Assembly (NCBI GenBank): GCA_024689865.1
Contig: JAILDA010000024.1
Location: forward strand, 1-59,796
Reading direction: 5' to 3'
From: Clostridia bacterium
GTDB lineage: Bacteria; Bacillota; Clostridia; Peptostreptococcales; Anaerovoracaceae
Length of the DNA stretch: 59,796 nucleotides
The position numbers and the translations under genes are program-made. Below the pieces are notes generated by a model. The model did not search any database and was not told where the DNA came from. It worked only from the letters and a program-made list of their open reading frames with translations. Positions 1 to 8,247 of this stretch are shown here, piece after piece (the stretch's first letter is position 1; every line of letters starts with the position of its first letter).

Positions 1-243
1 TCCGTAAACGGCGTAGGCCTATACATGCTTAACGCCATAAACGGCCGCGACTGGCCGGCGGTACAGGGCGGACTTGCGTTCCTTGCGGTAGTGTTCAGCA
101 TAGTAATGCTGTTCATAGACCTTCTGTACACGGTAATAGATCCGCGTCTTAAGGATGAGTTCAACGCCAAGAACAAGATGAAGGCAAACAAGAAGGCAGC
201 CAAGAGAGCGGCCCGCGAAGCCGCCAGATCGGCTCAGGCATAG
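1..243 (+). CDS. Peptide ABC transporter permease, OppB/DppB type (C-terminal fragment)
   Basis: The open frame enters from the left edge, so only the last 80 residues are present. What is visible is the last part of a permease: a hydrophobic segment (LAFLAVVFSIVMLFIDLLY) followed by the DPRLK-type ending usual for OppB/DppB proteins. A tail of about 25 residues rich in Lys, Ala and Arg follows and is longer than most family members have. It ends 10 nt before the OppC-type gene, so the two are co-transcribed. As the first integral-membrane subunit it would pair with the next gene to form the channel for oligopeptides, dipeptides or a related solute. The true start lies outside the window. Confidence 0.88.
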   Translation, partial: SVNGVGLYMLNAINGRDWPAVQGGLAFLAVVFSIVMLFIDLLYTVIDPRLKDEFNAKNKMKANKKAAKRAAREAARSAQA

Positions 244-253
244 GAGGTGTGAA

Positions 254-1177
254 ATGGCGAAACTTTATACACCTGCTATGGCAAAGGTAGACAAGAGGAT
301 GGCAAAGGAACTTGCCCGCAACAACGGCAAGGAAGTTAAGTCTTCGCCTACCAAGGAAGCCTGGAAGAGACTTAAGAGAAACAAGCTGGCTATCGTAGGC
401 ATGATAGTTCTTATCATCATATTCGTAATAGCCATAATCGGTCCGTGGATAGCGCCGTACGACTACACTGCCCCGGACTACGAGCACTGGAACCAGAAAC
501 CAAGTTCCGAGCACATCATGGGTACCGACCCCTACGGAAGAGACATCTTCTCCAGACTCATAATCGGTACCAGATACTCGGTGCCTATCGGATTCCTGAT
601 AGTAATATTCGCCTTCGCGGTCGGAGGAACGCTGGGAGCCATCGCGGCGTATTACGGCGGCAAGGTGGACATGGTAATAATGCGTATACTGGACGTTTTC
701 CAGTCCATACCGCCTATGCTGATGGCTATCGCGGTAGTAGCGGTACTGGGCAACGGCATAGTCAACCTGATCATATCCATAGTAATAAGCTCGCTGCCTG
801 CAAGAGCCCGTATAGTCCGTGCCTCCATACTTACGGTAAAGAGGAACGACTACATAGAGTCCGCAAAGGCGATGGGCGCCAGCAACAAGAGACAGCTTGT
901 AAAGTTCATGCTGCCTAACGCTCTGGGCCCGATCCTTACGAGCTTCACCTTCAGCGTCGCGACGGCGATACTCACCATCTCCTCGCTGAGCTACATCGGT
1001 CTGGGCATCACGGAGCCCGCACCCGAGTGGGGCGCCATGCTCTCCGCCGGTAAGGCATACCTGCGTACAGCGCCGCACGTGCTGCTGTTCCCGGGACTTG
1101 CGATAATGATCACGGTACTTGCGCTCAACCTGTTCGGCGACGGCATCAGAGATGCTCTGGACCCGAGGCTTAAGTAA
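254..1177 (+). CDS. Peptide ABC transporter permease, OppC/DppC type
   Basis: Second channel subunit of an Opp/Dpp importer, 307 aa, normal for the family. AGGAGGT at 242-248 sets the ATG. A basic cytoplasmic N-terminus of about 45 residues leads into a first membrane helix (around residues 47-68) ending in WIAPYDY, typical of OppC. The rest holds five further helices and the EAA loop, seen as ESAKAMGASNKRQLVKF, which docks on the ATPase subunits. The DPRLK ending is also characteristic. It lies between the OppB fragment and two ATPase genes. No solute-binding protein is in the window, so substrate specificity cannot be read. Confidence 0.95.
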   Translation: MAKLYTPAMAKVDKRMAKELARNNGKEVKSSPTKEAWKRLKRNKLAIVGMIVLIIIFVIAIIGPWIAPYDYTAPDYEHWNQKPSSEHIMGTDPYGRDIFSRLIIGTRYSVPIGFLIVIFAFAVGGTLGAIAAYYGGKVDMVIMRILDVFQSIPPMLMAIAVVAVLGNGIVNLIISIVISSLPARARIVRASILTVKRNDYIESAKAMGASNKRQLVKFMLPNALGPILTSFTFSVATAILTISSLSYIGLGITEPAPEWGAMLSAGKAYLRTAPHVLLFPGLAIMITVLALNLFGDGIRDALDPRLK

Positions 1178-1188
1178 AGGAGGGAATT

Positions 1189-2361
1189 ATGGAAGACAAG
1201 AAAGTAATAGTTCCCGAAACAGCTGCTGAACAGGCTGCGGAAAAGACTCCCAAGACTCCGGTACTGGAGCTCAGGAATCTGGTAGTCCACTACGAGACCC
1301 CGGAAGGCGTTGCGGAAGCAGTAAACAACGTCAGCTTTACCGTAAACGAATCCGAGACCATAGGTCTGGTAGGAGAGACCGGCGCAGGAAAGACAACCAT
1401 AGCCCTTACCACCATGGGACTTCTGCCCGACGCCGGACACGTCATCCAGGGCGAGGTACTGCTGGACGGTGTAAACATTGTTACGACCTCCAGAAAAAAG
1501 AGGGATAAGAAAAGACACAACAAGAAGATGCGCCATCTGCGCGGCGGCACCATGGGCATGATCTTCCAGGATCCTATGTCCGCGCTCAACCCGGTGCAGT
1601 ACGTAGGCGACCAGATCGCCGAGGTAGTAAGCCTTCACAACCCGGTCAGCAAGGCCGAGGCCAAGGCCCGCGCCATAGAGATGATGGAGACCGTAGGTAT
1701 CCCGGGCAACCGCTACAGCGAGTATCCGCATCAGTTCTCCGGCGGCATGAAGCAGCGTATAGTAATAGCTATGGCGCTTGCATGCAACCCCAGACTTCTG
1801 ATAGCGGACGAGCCTACCACCGCTCTGGACGTTACCATCCAGGCGCAGGTGCTGGACCTTATGAGAAAGCTGCAGGAGCAGTTCCACACAGCTACCGTAA
1901 TGATCACCCACGACCTGGGCGTTGTAGCCGAGACCTGCGACAAGGTAGCGGTAATATACGCCGGCGAGGTAGTTGAGTACGGTAACCTGGAGGCAGTGTT
2001 CGAACACACCAGCCATCCTTACACCAAAGCTCTGTTCGATGCTCTTCCGAGCCTCGACACCGAAGTGGACAGGCTGCGTTCCATAGAAGGACTCGTATCC
2101 GACCCGATGGATCTTCCTTCTTACTGCTCGTTCTGCGAAAGATGCCCGGAAAAGACTCCGGACTGCGCTCTGATCGATCCCATTACCAAAGAGATCGCTC
2201 CCGGCCACCTCGTAAAGTGCATACACTTCATGACACCCGAGGAGATAGAGCAGCTTAAGGCCCCCAAGGAAGAGGCCGAGGCTGCAGTCCCGGACGCAAC
2301 GGACATCTCGGAAAAGGTAATGGCAGCGGAAGACAAGAAAGGAGACGCAACCAATGAGTGA
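1189..2361 (+). CDS. Peptide ABC transporter ATP-binding protein, OppD/DppD type
   Basis: ATPase subunit, 390 aa, a little longer than the usual 320-350 because of extra termini. AAGGAGGG lies just upstream of the ATG. Walker A is GETGAGKTT, the signature is FSGGMKQR, and Walker B runs into DEPTTALD. The C-terminal oligo_HPY region carries the cysteine pattern CSFCERC...C...C expected of OppD. The first ~25 residues and the last ~40 are rich in Glu, Ala and Lys and look disordered. The 3' end overlaps the OppF gene by 8 nt, which implies translational coupling. Its partner ATPase should be OppF. Confidence 0.95.
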   Translation: MEDKKVIVPETAAEQAAEKTPKTPVLELRNLVVHYETPEGVAEAVNNVSFTVNESETIGLVGETGAGKTTIALTTMGLLPDAGHVIQGEVLLDGVNIVTTSRKKRDKKRHNKKMRHLRGGTMGMIFQDPMSALNPVQYVGDQIAEVVSLHNPVSKAEAKARAIEMMETVGIPGNRYSEYPHQFSGGMKQRIVIAMALACNPRLLIADEPTTALDVTIQAQVLDLMRKLQEQFHTATVMITHDLGVVAETCDKVAVIYAGEVVEYGNLEAVFEHTSHPYTKALFDALPSLDTEVDRLRSIEGLVSDPMDLPSYCSFCERCPEKTPDCALIDPITKEIAPGHLVKCIHFMTPEEIEQLKAPKEEAEAAVPDATDISEKVMAAEDKKGDATNE

Positions 2362-3319
2362 TGCTCTTCTTCAGGTAGAAAACCTTAAAAAATACTTCAT
2401 GGTGCCGGACGGCATGCTCCATGCCGTGGACGACGTAAGCTTCACCCTGGACATCGGCGAAACGCTGGGCGTTGTAGGCGAGTCCGGATGCGGCAAGTCC
2501 ACTCTTGGCAAGACCATACTTCAGCTGATCAGACCTACAAGCGGTAAGATCGTATTCGACGGAGAGGACATCTCCAAGGTAGACAATAAGAAGTTCGTTG
2601 AGCTGCGTCCCAAGATGCAGATGATCTTCCAGGACCCGCTGTCCTCCCTCAACCCGCGTATGAGCGTCAGCCAGCAGATAGCCGAGCCTCTGCTCATCCA
2701 CAAGGTGTGCCCGGACAAGGAATCTCTGGATAAGAGAGTTCTGGAGCTGATGGACACCGTAGGTCTGGCAAGGCGTTATGTGGACACTTATCCGCACGAA
2801 CTGGACGGCGGCCGCCGCCAGAGGATAGGTATCGCGCGTGCGCTGGCTCTGGAACCCAAGATGATCATCTGCGACGAGCCTGTATCCGCTCTGGACGTAC
2901 TCATCCAGGCGCAGATACTGAACCTGCTGCAGGATCTTCAGAAGGAAAAGGGCATGGCTTACATGTTCATAACCCACGACCTTTCCGTTGTAAAGCACAT
3001 TTCGGACCACATAAGCGTAATGTATCTGGGCCAGATGATAGAGAAGGCTCCCACCGCGGAACTCTTCAGCCACACCTGGCATCCGTACACCAAGGCGCTG
3101 CTCTCCGCTATTCCTATTCCGTCCATTAAGAATAAGAAAAAGAGAGAGCTCCTTAAGGGCGAGCTTACGAGCCCGATCAATCCGCCGGACGCCTGCAGAT
3201 TTGCTCCGCGCTGCAACTACGCGTGCGAGGAGTGCTTCAAGGGCACGCCCAAGCTGGAAGAGCTTTCCAAGGACCACTTCGTGGCCTGCAAGCGCGTTCG
3301 CGAACTGAACAACCTGTGA
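2354..3319 (+). CDS. Peptide ABC transporter ATP-binding protein, OppF/DppF type
   Basis: Second ATPase of the importer, 321 aa, normal length, starting inside the end of the OppD gene behind AAAGGAGA. Walker A is GESGCGKST and Walker B leads into CDEPVSALD. The signature is LDGGRRQR rather than the canonical LSGGQ: the serine that contacts the ATP gamma-phosphate is Asp and the Gln is Arg. OppD keeps FSGGM, so one of the two composite ATP sites should be canonical and the other altered. I recall LDGGR as a recurring variant in Firmicute OppF proteins, but cannot check its distribution here. The oligo_HPY tail has four or more cysteines. It is the last gene of the operon, followed by a strong terminator. 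Confidence 0.95.
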   Translation: MSDALLQVENLKKYFMVPDGMLHAVDDVSFTLDIGETLGVVGESGCGKSTLGKTILQLIRPTSGKIVFDGEDISKVDNKKFVELRPKMQMIFQDPLSSLNPRMSVSQQIAEPLLIHKVCPDKESLDKRVLELMDTVGLARRYVDTYPHELDGGRRQRIGIARALALEPKMIICDEPVSALDVLIQAQILNLLQDLQKEKGMAYMFITHDLSVVKHISDHISVMYLGQMIEKAPTAELFSHTWHPYTKALLSAIPIPSIKNKKKRELLKGELTSPINPPDACRFAPRCNYACEECFKGTPKLEELSKDHFVACKRVRELNNL

Positions 3320-3338
3320 TCTGAACCGTATAAAAATC

Positions 3339-3367
3339 GACCGCGGTCATTATGACCGCGGTCTTTT
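3339..3367 (+). terminator. Intrinsic terminator of the peptide transporter operon
   Basis: An 11-bp perfect stem (3339-3349 with 3353-3363, GACCGCGGTCA) closes a TTA loop and is followed by TTTT. It lies 19 nt after the OppF stop codon. Confidence 0.93.
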
Positions 3368-3389
3368 ATTGCGCGAAAAATAGTCTCGC

Positions 3390-3613
3390 GGGACAAAACC
3401 TGCTTCTTTCAGCTCGGTTCTCGGGAACCCGCGCTGCAGACTGATCTTCGCCCCGGTCTTTGGGCAACGCTTCAAGGACCGCTGCGAATTCCAGATGGAA
3501 TTCTTGCGGCTTTCGCTAAGGCGGCCCGCAAGCCGCCTTTGCCATCGGCCGGAACTCAGATCAGGCAGCGCAGCGTTTCCCTCGAAATAGCCTTAGAAGC
3601 AGGTGTTTGCCCC
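3390..3613. repeat. Large imperfect hairpin element A (intergenic, possible structured RNA or MITE-like relic)
   Basis: This fills most of the 500-bp gene-free stretch between the Opp terminator and the capA-like gene. The outer arms 3390-3407 and 3595-3613 pair over about 17 bp, with a perfect 10-bp core (ACCTGCTTCT) plus one bulge and one mismatch. A second layer pairs 3431-3447 with 3558-3571 (14 bp with a 3-nt bulge, AGA). Inside are two perfect 8-bp hairpins: GAATTCCA at 3486-3493 with 3496-3503, and AAGGCGGC at 3518-3525 with 3532-3539. It carries TTTCGCTAAGG at 3511-3521, shared with element C. No credible gene lies in it. Whether it is transcribed is unknown. Confidence 0.6.
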
Positions 3614-3751
3614 GAGTTTTGGATCGTGCGCAATAAAAGATCGGCAGGAACGGCCGCAGTCGGTGGATCGGGCAGGGAAAAAGAGAACGATTGCTTACCA
3701 GCTTGCTATATCGTGAGCAGAAAACGACCTCACATTCCTGCTTGAAAAATA

Positions 3752-3782
3752 ATACCTGCAGATGCGGCTGATGCTGTATAAT
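3752..3782 (+). promoter_or_regulatory. Probable promoter of the capA-like gene
   Basis: A perfect TATAAT lies at 3777-3782. TTGAAA at 3752-3757 is the best -35 candidate, though the 19-bp spacing is long. An ATG overlaps the -10 at 3781 and is therefore not the start codon. Confidence 0.55.
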
Positions 3783-3819
3783 GTTTATATCGATCGACAG
3801 ACTTAACGGAGGTAACGAT

Positions 3820-4959
3820 ATGTCGGAAAAGATCAGTATCTGCTGCGTAGGAGATCTTATACTTGACGAGCCCGGCCCCGCGGAGCCGTATTTTGCGGGC
3901 TGCAAGGACGTGCTGCGCGCGCAGGACGTAATGATAGGCCATGTTGAGACGCCGCACACCACAAAGGACAGGACGGAACCGTCGTGCATAGACATCCAGG
4001 CGCCGCCTTCGCCGCCTCAGCATCTGGAGTGCCTTCCGGACGTGGGCTTCAACGTGGTCACGACAGCGGGCAACCATTCCTACGACTGCGGTCCCAACGG
4101 CATATTGGACACCGTGGCAAAGCTGGATGAGATCGGCCTTGCTCACTGCGGCACAGGCAAGAACATTACAGAGGCAAAGAAGCCTGTATTCATAGAAAAG
4201 AAGGGTGTAAAGGTAGGCGTCATATCCATAAACGCTGCAGGTCCCAGGCTTGGATGGGCTACCTCCCAGAAGCCCGGTGCCAACTACGTAAAGGTAGAGA
4301 CTGCATATACACCTAAGTTCGACATGCCCGGCGGTCCGTGCAGGACGGATACATACCTGCTTCCGGACGCGCAGAAGCAGCTGGCGGAAGAGGTGAAGGA
4401 CCTTAAGAGCAAGTGCGACATAGCGGTAGTCGTGTTCCACAAAGGTAACGGCGGCGATATCCCCAGGCTGGACGACTACGAGCAGACGATGAGCTACCTC
4501 TGCATAGACGCAGGCGCGGACATCATATTCGGCGTGCACCACCACATCCTTAAGGGCGTGGAGTACTACAAGGGCAAGCCCATATACCACGGGCTGGGCA
4601 ACTTCGTGTGCTTCACCTACGCCATGACTTCCGGCTACAACGATACTCCGGAGATGGTAGCTTATCTTAAGGAACGCGCCAGACAGGGCAGGGGCGGCGG
4701 CCACTACAAGGTGGACTTCTATCCTTGGTCCGAAAAGTCGCGCCTTACGATAATTGCAAAGGTAATTGCAGACAAAGACGGCGTCTGCGAGTGCGGCTTC
4801 ATCCCTGCTTACATAGAGGACAGCGGCAACGTAGTCGTAAAGAACAGGGAAAACGGAGGTCAGGACGTTCTGGACTTCATGATCGCCCAGACCGACGGCG
4901 CATACCTCGGCGTTAAGCTGGAATGGTCAGAGGACGGCATCTTCGTAAGGATGCTGTAG
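3820..4959 (+). CDS. CapA family (poly-gamma-glutamate synthesis type) metallophosphoesterase-like protein
   Basis: 379 aa of the CapA/PgsA calcineurin-like phosphoesterase fold. The sequence opens with CCVGDLILDEPGP (metal-binding GD near residue 9), continues with TTAGNHSYDCG (the NHxxD motif) and later has GVHHHILKGVEYY and the GLGNFV strand close to the end. GGAGGT at 3808-3813 selects the ATG at 3820; an in-frame ATG at 3781 overlaps the -10 box. CapA members take part in anchoring or exporting poly-gamma-glutamate, and many stand-alone homologues have no known substrate. No capB or capC neighbour is present and no signal peptide is visible, so a role in capsule is not supported here. 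A cytoplasmic phosphoesterase is possible. Confidence 0.85.
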   Translation: MSEKISICCVGDLILDEPGPAEPYFAGCKDVLRAQDVMIGHVETPHTTKDRTEPSCIDIQAPPSPPQHLECLPDVGFNVVTTAGNHSYDCGPNGILDTVAKLDEIGLAHCGTGKNITEAKKPVFIEKKGVKVGVISINAAGPRLGWATSQKPGANYVKVETAYTPKFDMPGGPCRTDTYLLPDAQKQLAEEVKDLKSKCDIAVVVFHKGNGGDIPRLDDYEQTMSYLCIDAGADIIFGVHHHILKGVEYYKGKPIYHGLGNFVCFTYAMTSGYNDTPEMVAYLKERARQGRGGGHYKVDFYPWSEKSRLTIIAKVIADKDGVCECGFIPAYIEDSGNVVVKNRENGGQDVLDFMIAQTDGAYLGVKLEWSEDGIFVRML

Positions 4960-5050
4960 ATCAGAAGGCTTTTGCCGCGCGGGATCGGTCCGGTTTATGC
5001 CTCAGATGTATAGAACCATCAAAGTTTTTGCAAAAAAGGATAATTTGTTC

Positions 5051-5079
5051 TTTACCGGAGCAGAATAAAAGAATAAGAT
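5051..5079 (+). promoter_or_regulatory. Possible promoter of the MATE gene
   Basis: TTTACC at 5051-5056 and TAAGAT at 5074-5079 are 17 bp apart. This would start transcripts at about 5086, on the ascending arm of the hairpin at 5084-5104. The assignment rests on motif and spacing only. Confidence 0.4.
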
Positions 5080-5083
5080 AAGT

Positions 5084-5111
5084 GGGCGCGCCTTTTGCGC
5101 GCCCCTTTTAT
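5084..5111 (+). terminator. GC-rich hairpin plus T-run immediately before the MATE start codon
   Basis: A perfect 8-bp stem (GGGCGCGC 5084-5091 with 5097-5104) and a 5-nt loop are followed by CTTTTATT. It has the shape of an intrinsic terminator for the capA-like gene, 125 nt upstream, yet its T-run touches the ATG at 5113 of the next gene. Confidence 0.7.
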
Positions 5112-5112
5112 T

Positions 5113-6468
5113 ATGAGAAACGCAGAATCGCACGATCTTACGCAAGGCGGGATCCTGAAAAAGTTGATAGTGTTCTTCCTGCCTGTCGCGGCAGGCACCA
5201 TTGTGCAGCAGCTCTACAATACAGTCGACGCTCTTATAGTCAGCAAGTACGTAGGCACTGCGGCGCTGGCGGCCGTAGGCGGCAGCACCACCCAGATCAT
5301 AAATCTTCTGATCGGCTTTTTTGTTGCGCTCACCAGCGGCGCCTCCGTAGTAGTGGCGCACTTCTACGGCGAAAAGAACGACGAAGGCGTTGGAAGGGCA
5401 TCCGGCACTGCCATAGTACTTTGCACCATCATTGGCCTGTGTGTTACCGCAATAGGCGAGCTTTGTGCTCCGGTCTTCCTGGGATGGATGGATACTCCTG
5501 CGGAGACCGTAGCTCAGGCAACTGAATATCTCAGGATAGTCTTCTCGGCAGTGGTGTTCGTGCTTATCTACAACATGGGTGCGGGGATACTGCGTGCTTC
5601 CGGGGATTCGCAAAGACCGTTCTACTATCTGCTTGCGTGCTGCATCTGCAACATAGTGATGGACTACGTGCTGGTAAAAATCTGCGGTATGGGCGTTGCG
5701 GGCGCAGCCATAGCCACCGCCGCTTCACAGATAATCAGCTGCGTGCTGGTCATATTAAGGCTTACCCACGCGGAAGAAGCCTACCGGATAAAGAAGGTCA
5801 ACCTGCGCCTAACGCGCTCCATACTCCGCAGGATGCTTAAGATAGGCATACCCTCGGGCCTCCAGCAGACCATGTTCGGTTTTTCCAACGCGGTCATACA
5901 GACCGGAGTCAACTCCCTTGGAACTACCGTGGTCGCAGCCTGGTCGCTTACCGGAAAGATCGACGGCATCTACTGGGCAATAATAAGCGCGGCGGGAGTA
6001 TCCGTAATGAACTTCGTGGGCCAGAACTACGGAGCCGGACGCATGGACCGCGTACGCGAGTGCGTTAAACTAAGCATTAAAGTCTTCTCTGCAGTCACCA
6101 TAGTGCTCAGCGCCATACTCCTTGCCATAGGCAGACCGGCCATACTTCTGTTTACGGACGATCAGGCGCTTATGGAAAAGACCTGGGAGATAATGCTCTA
6201 CTTCGTGCCGTACTACTTTACATGGACCTTCATTGAAGTAATAAGCGGAACGCTTAAGGGCGCCGGCGACGCAATAGTGCCTGTAATAATACTGGGCCTG
6301 GGCATCTGCGGCTTCCGCATCCTGTGGGTGCTGGTGGTGTTCGGCCTTATCTACCACTCGCTTATCATCCTTGGCCTCAGCTATGTAACGTCCTGGGTGA
6401 TAACGGACATAGCGCTTATAATCCGCTATGTTCAGTGGTCCAAAAAGCACCGCGAAAAAACGGTTTAG
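5113..6468 (+). CDS. MATE family multidrug/Na+ antiporter
   Basis: 451 aa with about twelve hydrophobic segments in two similar halves, as in MATE exporters. The N-terminus LTQGGILKKLIVFFLPVAAG followed by QQLYNTVDALIVSKYVG is the standard opening of the DinF/NorM-like clostridial branch. The start is ambiguous. ATG at 5113 has no Shine-Dalgarno, because a terminator-like hairpin occupies the preceding 29 nt. A TTG at 5095 lies inside that hairpin and would add six residues. The protein would expel cationic drugs or metabolites using a Na+ or H+ gradient; the substrate cannot be read. A second, distinct MATE gene lies at 18426-19790. Confidence 0.92.
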   Translation: MRNAESHDLTQGGILKKLIVFFLPVAAGTIVQQLYNTVDALIVSKYVGTAALAAVGGSTTQIINLLIGFFVALTSGASVVVAHFYGEKNDEGVGRASGTAIVLCTIIGLCVTAIGELCAPVFLGWMDTPAETVAQATEYLRIVFSAVVFVLIYNMGAGILRASGDSQRPFYYLLACCICNIVMDYVLVKICGMGVAGAAIATAASQIISCVLVILRLTHAEEAYRIKKVNLRLTRSILRRMLKIGIPSGLQQTMFGFSNAVIQTGVNSLGTTVVAAWSLTGKIDGIYWAIISAAGVSVMNFVGQNYGAGRMDRVRECVKLSIKVFSAVTIVLSAILLAIGRPAILLFTDDQALMEKTWEIMLYFVPYYFTWTFIEVISGTLKGAGDAIVPVIILGLGICGFRILWVLVVFGLIYHSLIILGLSYVTSWVITDIALIIRYVQWSKKHREKTV

Positions 6469-6494
6469 CGGTGCAGTCTTTTTTCAGAAAAGGC

Positions 6495-6633
6495 AGGGGA
6501 AACGCAGTGTTAAGCGGACAATCAGGGAACCCGGTACTTAGCGACCGGCGAGCTGAAAGCGAAGACGGAGCTTAGTACCGCTGGGAGGGTGCCCTGTTAG
6601 CGGGAGCGTGTCCGCGAACACTGCATTTTCCCT
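6495..6633. repeat. Large imperfect hairpin element B (intergenic)
   Basis: This lies in the 253-bp gap between the MATE gene and rpmE. Arms 6495-6511 and 6617-6633 pair over 17 positions with one mismatch and one G-T. A second layer pairs GCGGACA (6514-6520) with 6609-6615, a third pairs CAGGG (6523-6527) with CCCTG (6592-6596), and a fourth pairs GGTACT with AGTACC near the tip. It contains CTTAGCGA at 6537-6544, the complement of the TCGCTAAG core found in elements A and C. No ORF of note lies inside. It ends before the rpmE promoter, so it is not the rpmE leader. Confidence 0.55.
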
Positions 6634-6653
6634 GAATTTTGCTTAAAAAACGC

Positions 6654-6682
6654 TTGCATAGCTGAAGCCCTTATGCTAATAT
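6654..6682 (+). promoter_or_regulatory. rpmE promoter
   Basis: TTGCAT at 6654-6659, a 17-bp spacer, then TGC directly followed by TAATAT at 6677-6682 (extended -10). Confidence 0.7.
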
Positions 6683-6721
6683 GATTAGGCATTTTGAACA
6701 GAAACAAGGAGGAAATTCGCA

Positions 6722-6922
6722 ATGAAAGAAGGAATCCATCCCAAATATATGGACTGCAAGGTCACCTGCGCATGCGGCAACACATTCATGACCAAGTCTA
6801 ACAAGCCGGAGATAAGGCTCGACGTATGCTCTGAGTGCCATCCGTTCTTCACCGGTCAGCAGAAGTTCATCAACCGCGGCGGCCGTGTAGAGAAGTTCAA
6901 GCAGAAGTACAACATCAAGTAA
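6722..6922 (+). CDS. rpmE: Large-subunit ribosomal protein bL31, zinc-binding form
   Basis: 66 aa, the full length for L31. It begins [19 protein letters not shown], and the four ligands C16, C18, C36 and C39 mark the zinc-containing (C+) type. AAGGAGG at 6706-6712 sets the ATG. It sits alone between its own promoter and a terminator. L31 bridges the two ribosomal subunits. C+ forms are commonly swapped for zinc-free paralogues under zinc starvation; no paralogue is seen here. Confidence 0.97.
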   Translation: MKEGIHPKYMDCKVTCACGNTFMTKSNKPEIRLDVCSECHPFFTGQQKFINRGGRVEKFKQKYNIK

Positions 6923-6947
6923 GATCTGCAGCAAAAAAGCAAAACAA

Positions 6948-6973
6948 GCCCGGCTATATCTGGCCGGGTTTTT
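6948..6973 (+). terminator. rpmE terminator
   Basis: CCCGGC at 6949-6954 pairs with GCCGGG at 6963-6968, followed by TTTTT. Confidence 0.85.
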
Positions 6974-7030
6974 GTCTATACAGCTAAGTTTGTATCCAAG
7001 GTCCTTTCGGGGACCCGGGTCGGAGGACAG

Positions 7031-8221
7031 ATGCCGGAATTCAAGGTGCTTAAGGGCGGACTGGTAAGCCCGGTCACAGATAAATACAGGTTCCAGGACG
7101 CGGTCTGCACGGACACGCGTCTTATGGGCGTGCTGGGACTTCGGGTGCACTGGAAGGACTTTACGGACCCGCTGGACCCGGAAGACATATATCACTTCTA
7201 TTACTACGACATAGAAGAGATAGGTCTGGACTACCTTCAGATCAGCAAGGTCAGGGACGAGGAAGAGCTTGCGCTGCTTACCAAGCGCAACTTCGGAGGC
7301 CTGGGCGCAGGGTACTGGCCGCTGTCGGAGGATGAGAGCCGCTACCTTATCTGCTCCTTTGCGGAGGAGACCAAAAGGAAGCATCAGCCTCTGCCGGAGA
7401 ACATCGCGGACATAGGTTTCATACTAAGGAATCCCGTGGCGTTTACCGAGGAACAGAAGCGCAGACTGGATCTTAAGCTCTGCACCATGATCAGCACGGA
7501 CTACGGCACGGTGAACTATTACCTTATGAGGCTGTTCGGCAAGGACTCTAAGGGCGCCGCGCTTCTTGCAGCCCCGGACGCGGATCCGGCCGATCTGGAA
7601 GACGTTTCGCTTCCTTCCCACGCCACATTCCTTAAGAACAAGATAGAAGAGTTCAAGGACGAGAGCGGAACTTCGTACCTCTGCGAGTCTCTGGTGGAAA
7701 GCTCGGATTCGCACTGGATAGTAGTAAGCGAAGTTACGCTCAGCAACGGCAAGGTAAAGAGCTGCAGAAGAAGGTCCGCCTTCAGGATCAGCAGCGCGGA
7801 AGCCTCCATGAAGACCGCGCGCAGGGAGTACATAACCGTCTACGAGATAATCGCGGACATGGACAGCTTCGACAGCTGCTTCGACGACTTTACCGCCGGC
7901 GCTACCAGGACCGGTCACGAGACAGGCGAGATGTTCATGTGCTTCAAGCCGGACAACAGCCACGTGGAGAAGCAGGAATTCGCGCTGTCGGACGACATAG
8001 AAACGCTGTATTACGTTACCGATTACGGTCAGCTGATATCCGCGGCAAACTCCGTCCCGGACATACAGAAGAGCGAGATCCTGATAAGCCGCTCGCCGCT
8101 GGCGGACAAGGTCTATCCGACCGGACGCTACAATTTCGACTGCGGAGTACTCTACGATTTTGCGATCAGCGGATTCACCGATTTCGAGGAGTATCTGGAC
8201 GCCATCGCAGGCAGGCGTTAG
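7031..8221 (+). CDS. Conserved-looking protein of unknown function
   Basis: 396 aa, soluble, with no signal peptide, membrane segment or motif that I recognise. GGAGG at 7022-7026 fixes the ATG. The composition is acidic with many aromatic residues (for example DIYHFYYYDIEEIGLDYL near residue 56). The second half has alternating strands and charged turns. I considered a DUF3881-type clostridial protein, but the sequence does not clearly match what I remember of that family. A terminator (8248-8295) follows, so it appears monocistronic. Codon use matches its neighbours, so it looks native rather than newly acquired. Confidence 0.8.
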   Translation: MPEFKVLKGGLVSPVTDKYRFQDAVCTDTRLMGVLGLRVHWKDFTDPLDPEDIYHFYYYDIEEIGLDYLQISKVRDEEELALLTKRNFGGLGAGYWPLSEDESRYLICSFAEETKRKHQPLPENIADIGFILRNPVAFTEEQKRRLDLKLCTMISTDYGTVNYYLMRLFGKDSKGAALLAAPDADPADLEDVSLPSHATFLKNKIEEFKDESGTSYLCESLVESSDSHWIVVSEVTLSNGKVKSCRRRSAFRISSAEASMKTARREYITVYEIIADMDSFDSCFDDFTAGATRTGHETGEMFMCFKPDNSHVEKQEFALSDDIETLYYVTDYGQLISAANSVPDIQKSEILISRSPLADKVYPTGRYNFDCGVLYDFAISGFTDFEEYLDAIAGRR

Positions 8222-8247
8222 GATCGCGGATAATTTGTTATTACATT

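Noticed and set aside
3539..3745. 68-codon plus-strand frame before the capA-like gene
   Set aside because: It starts inside the hairpin element, has no ribosome-binding site, and has a composition unlike coding DNA here.
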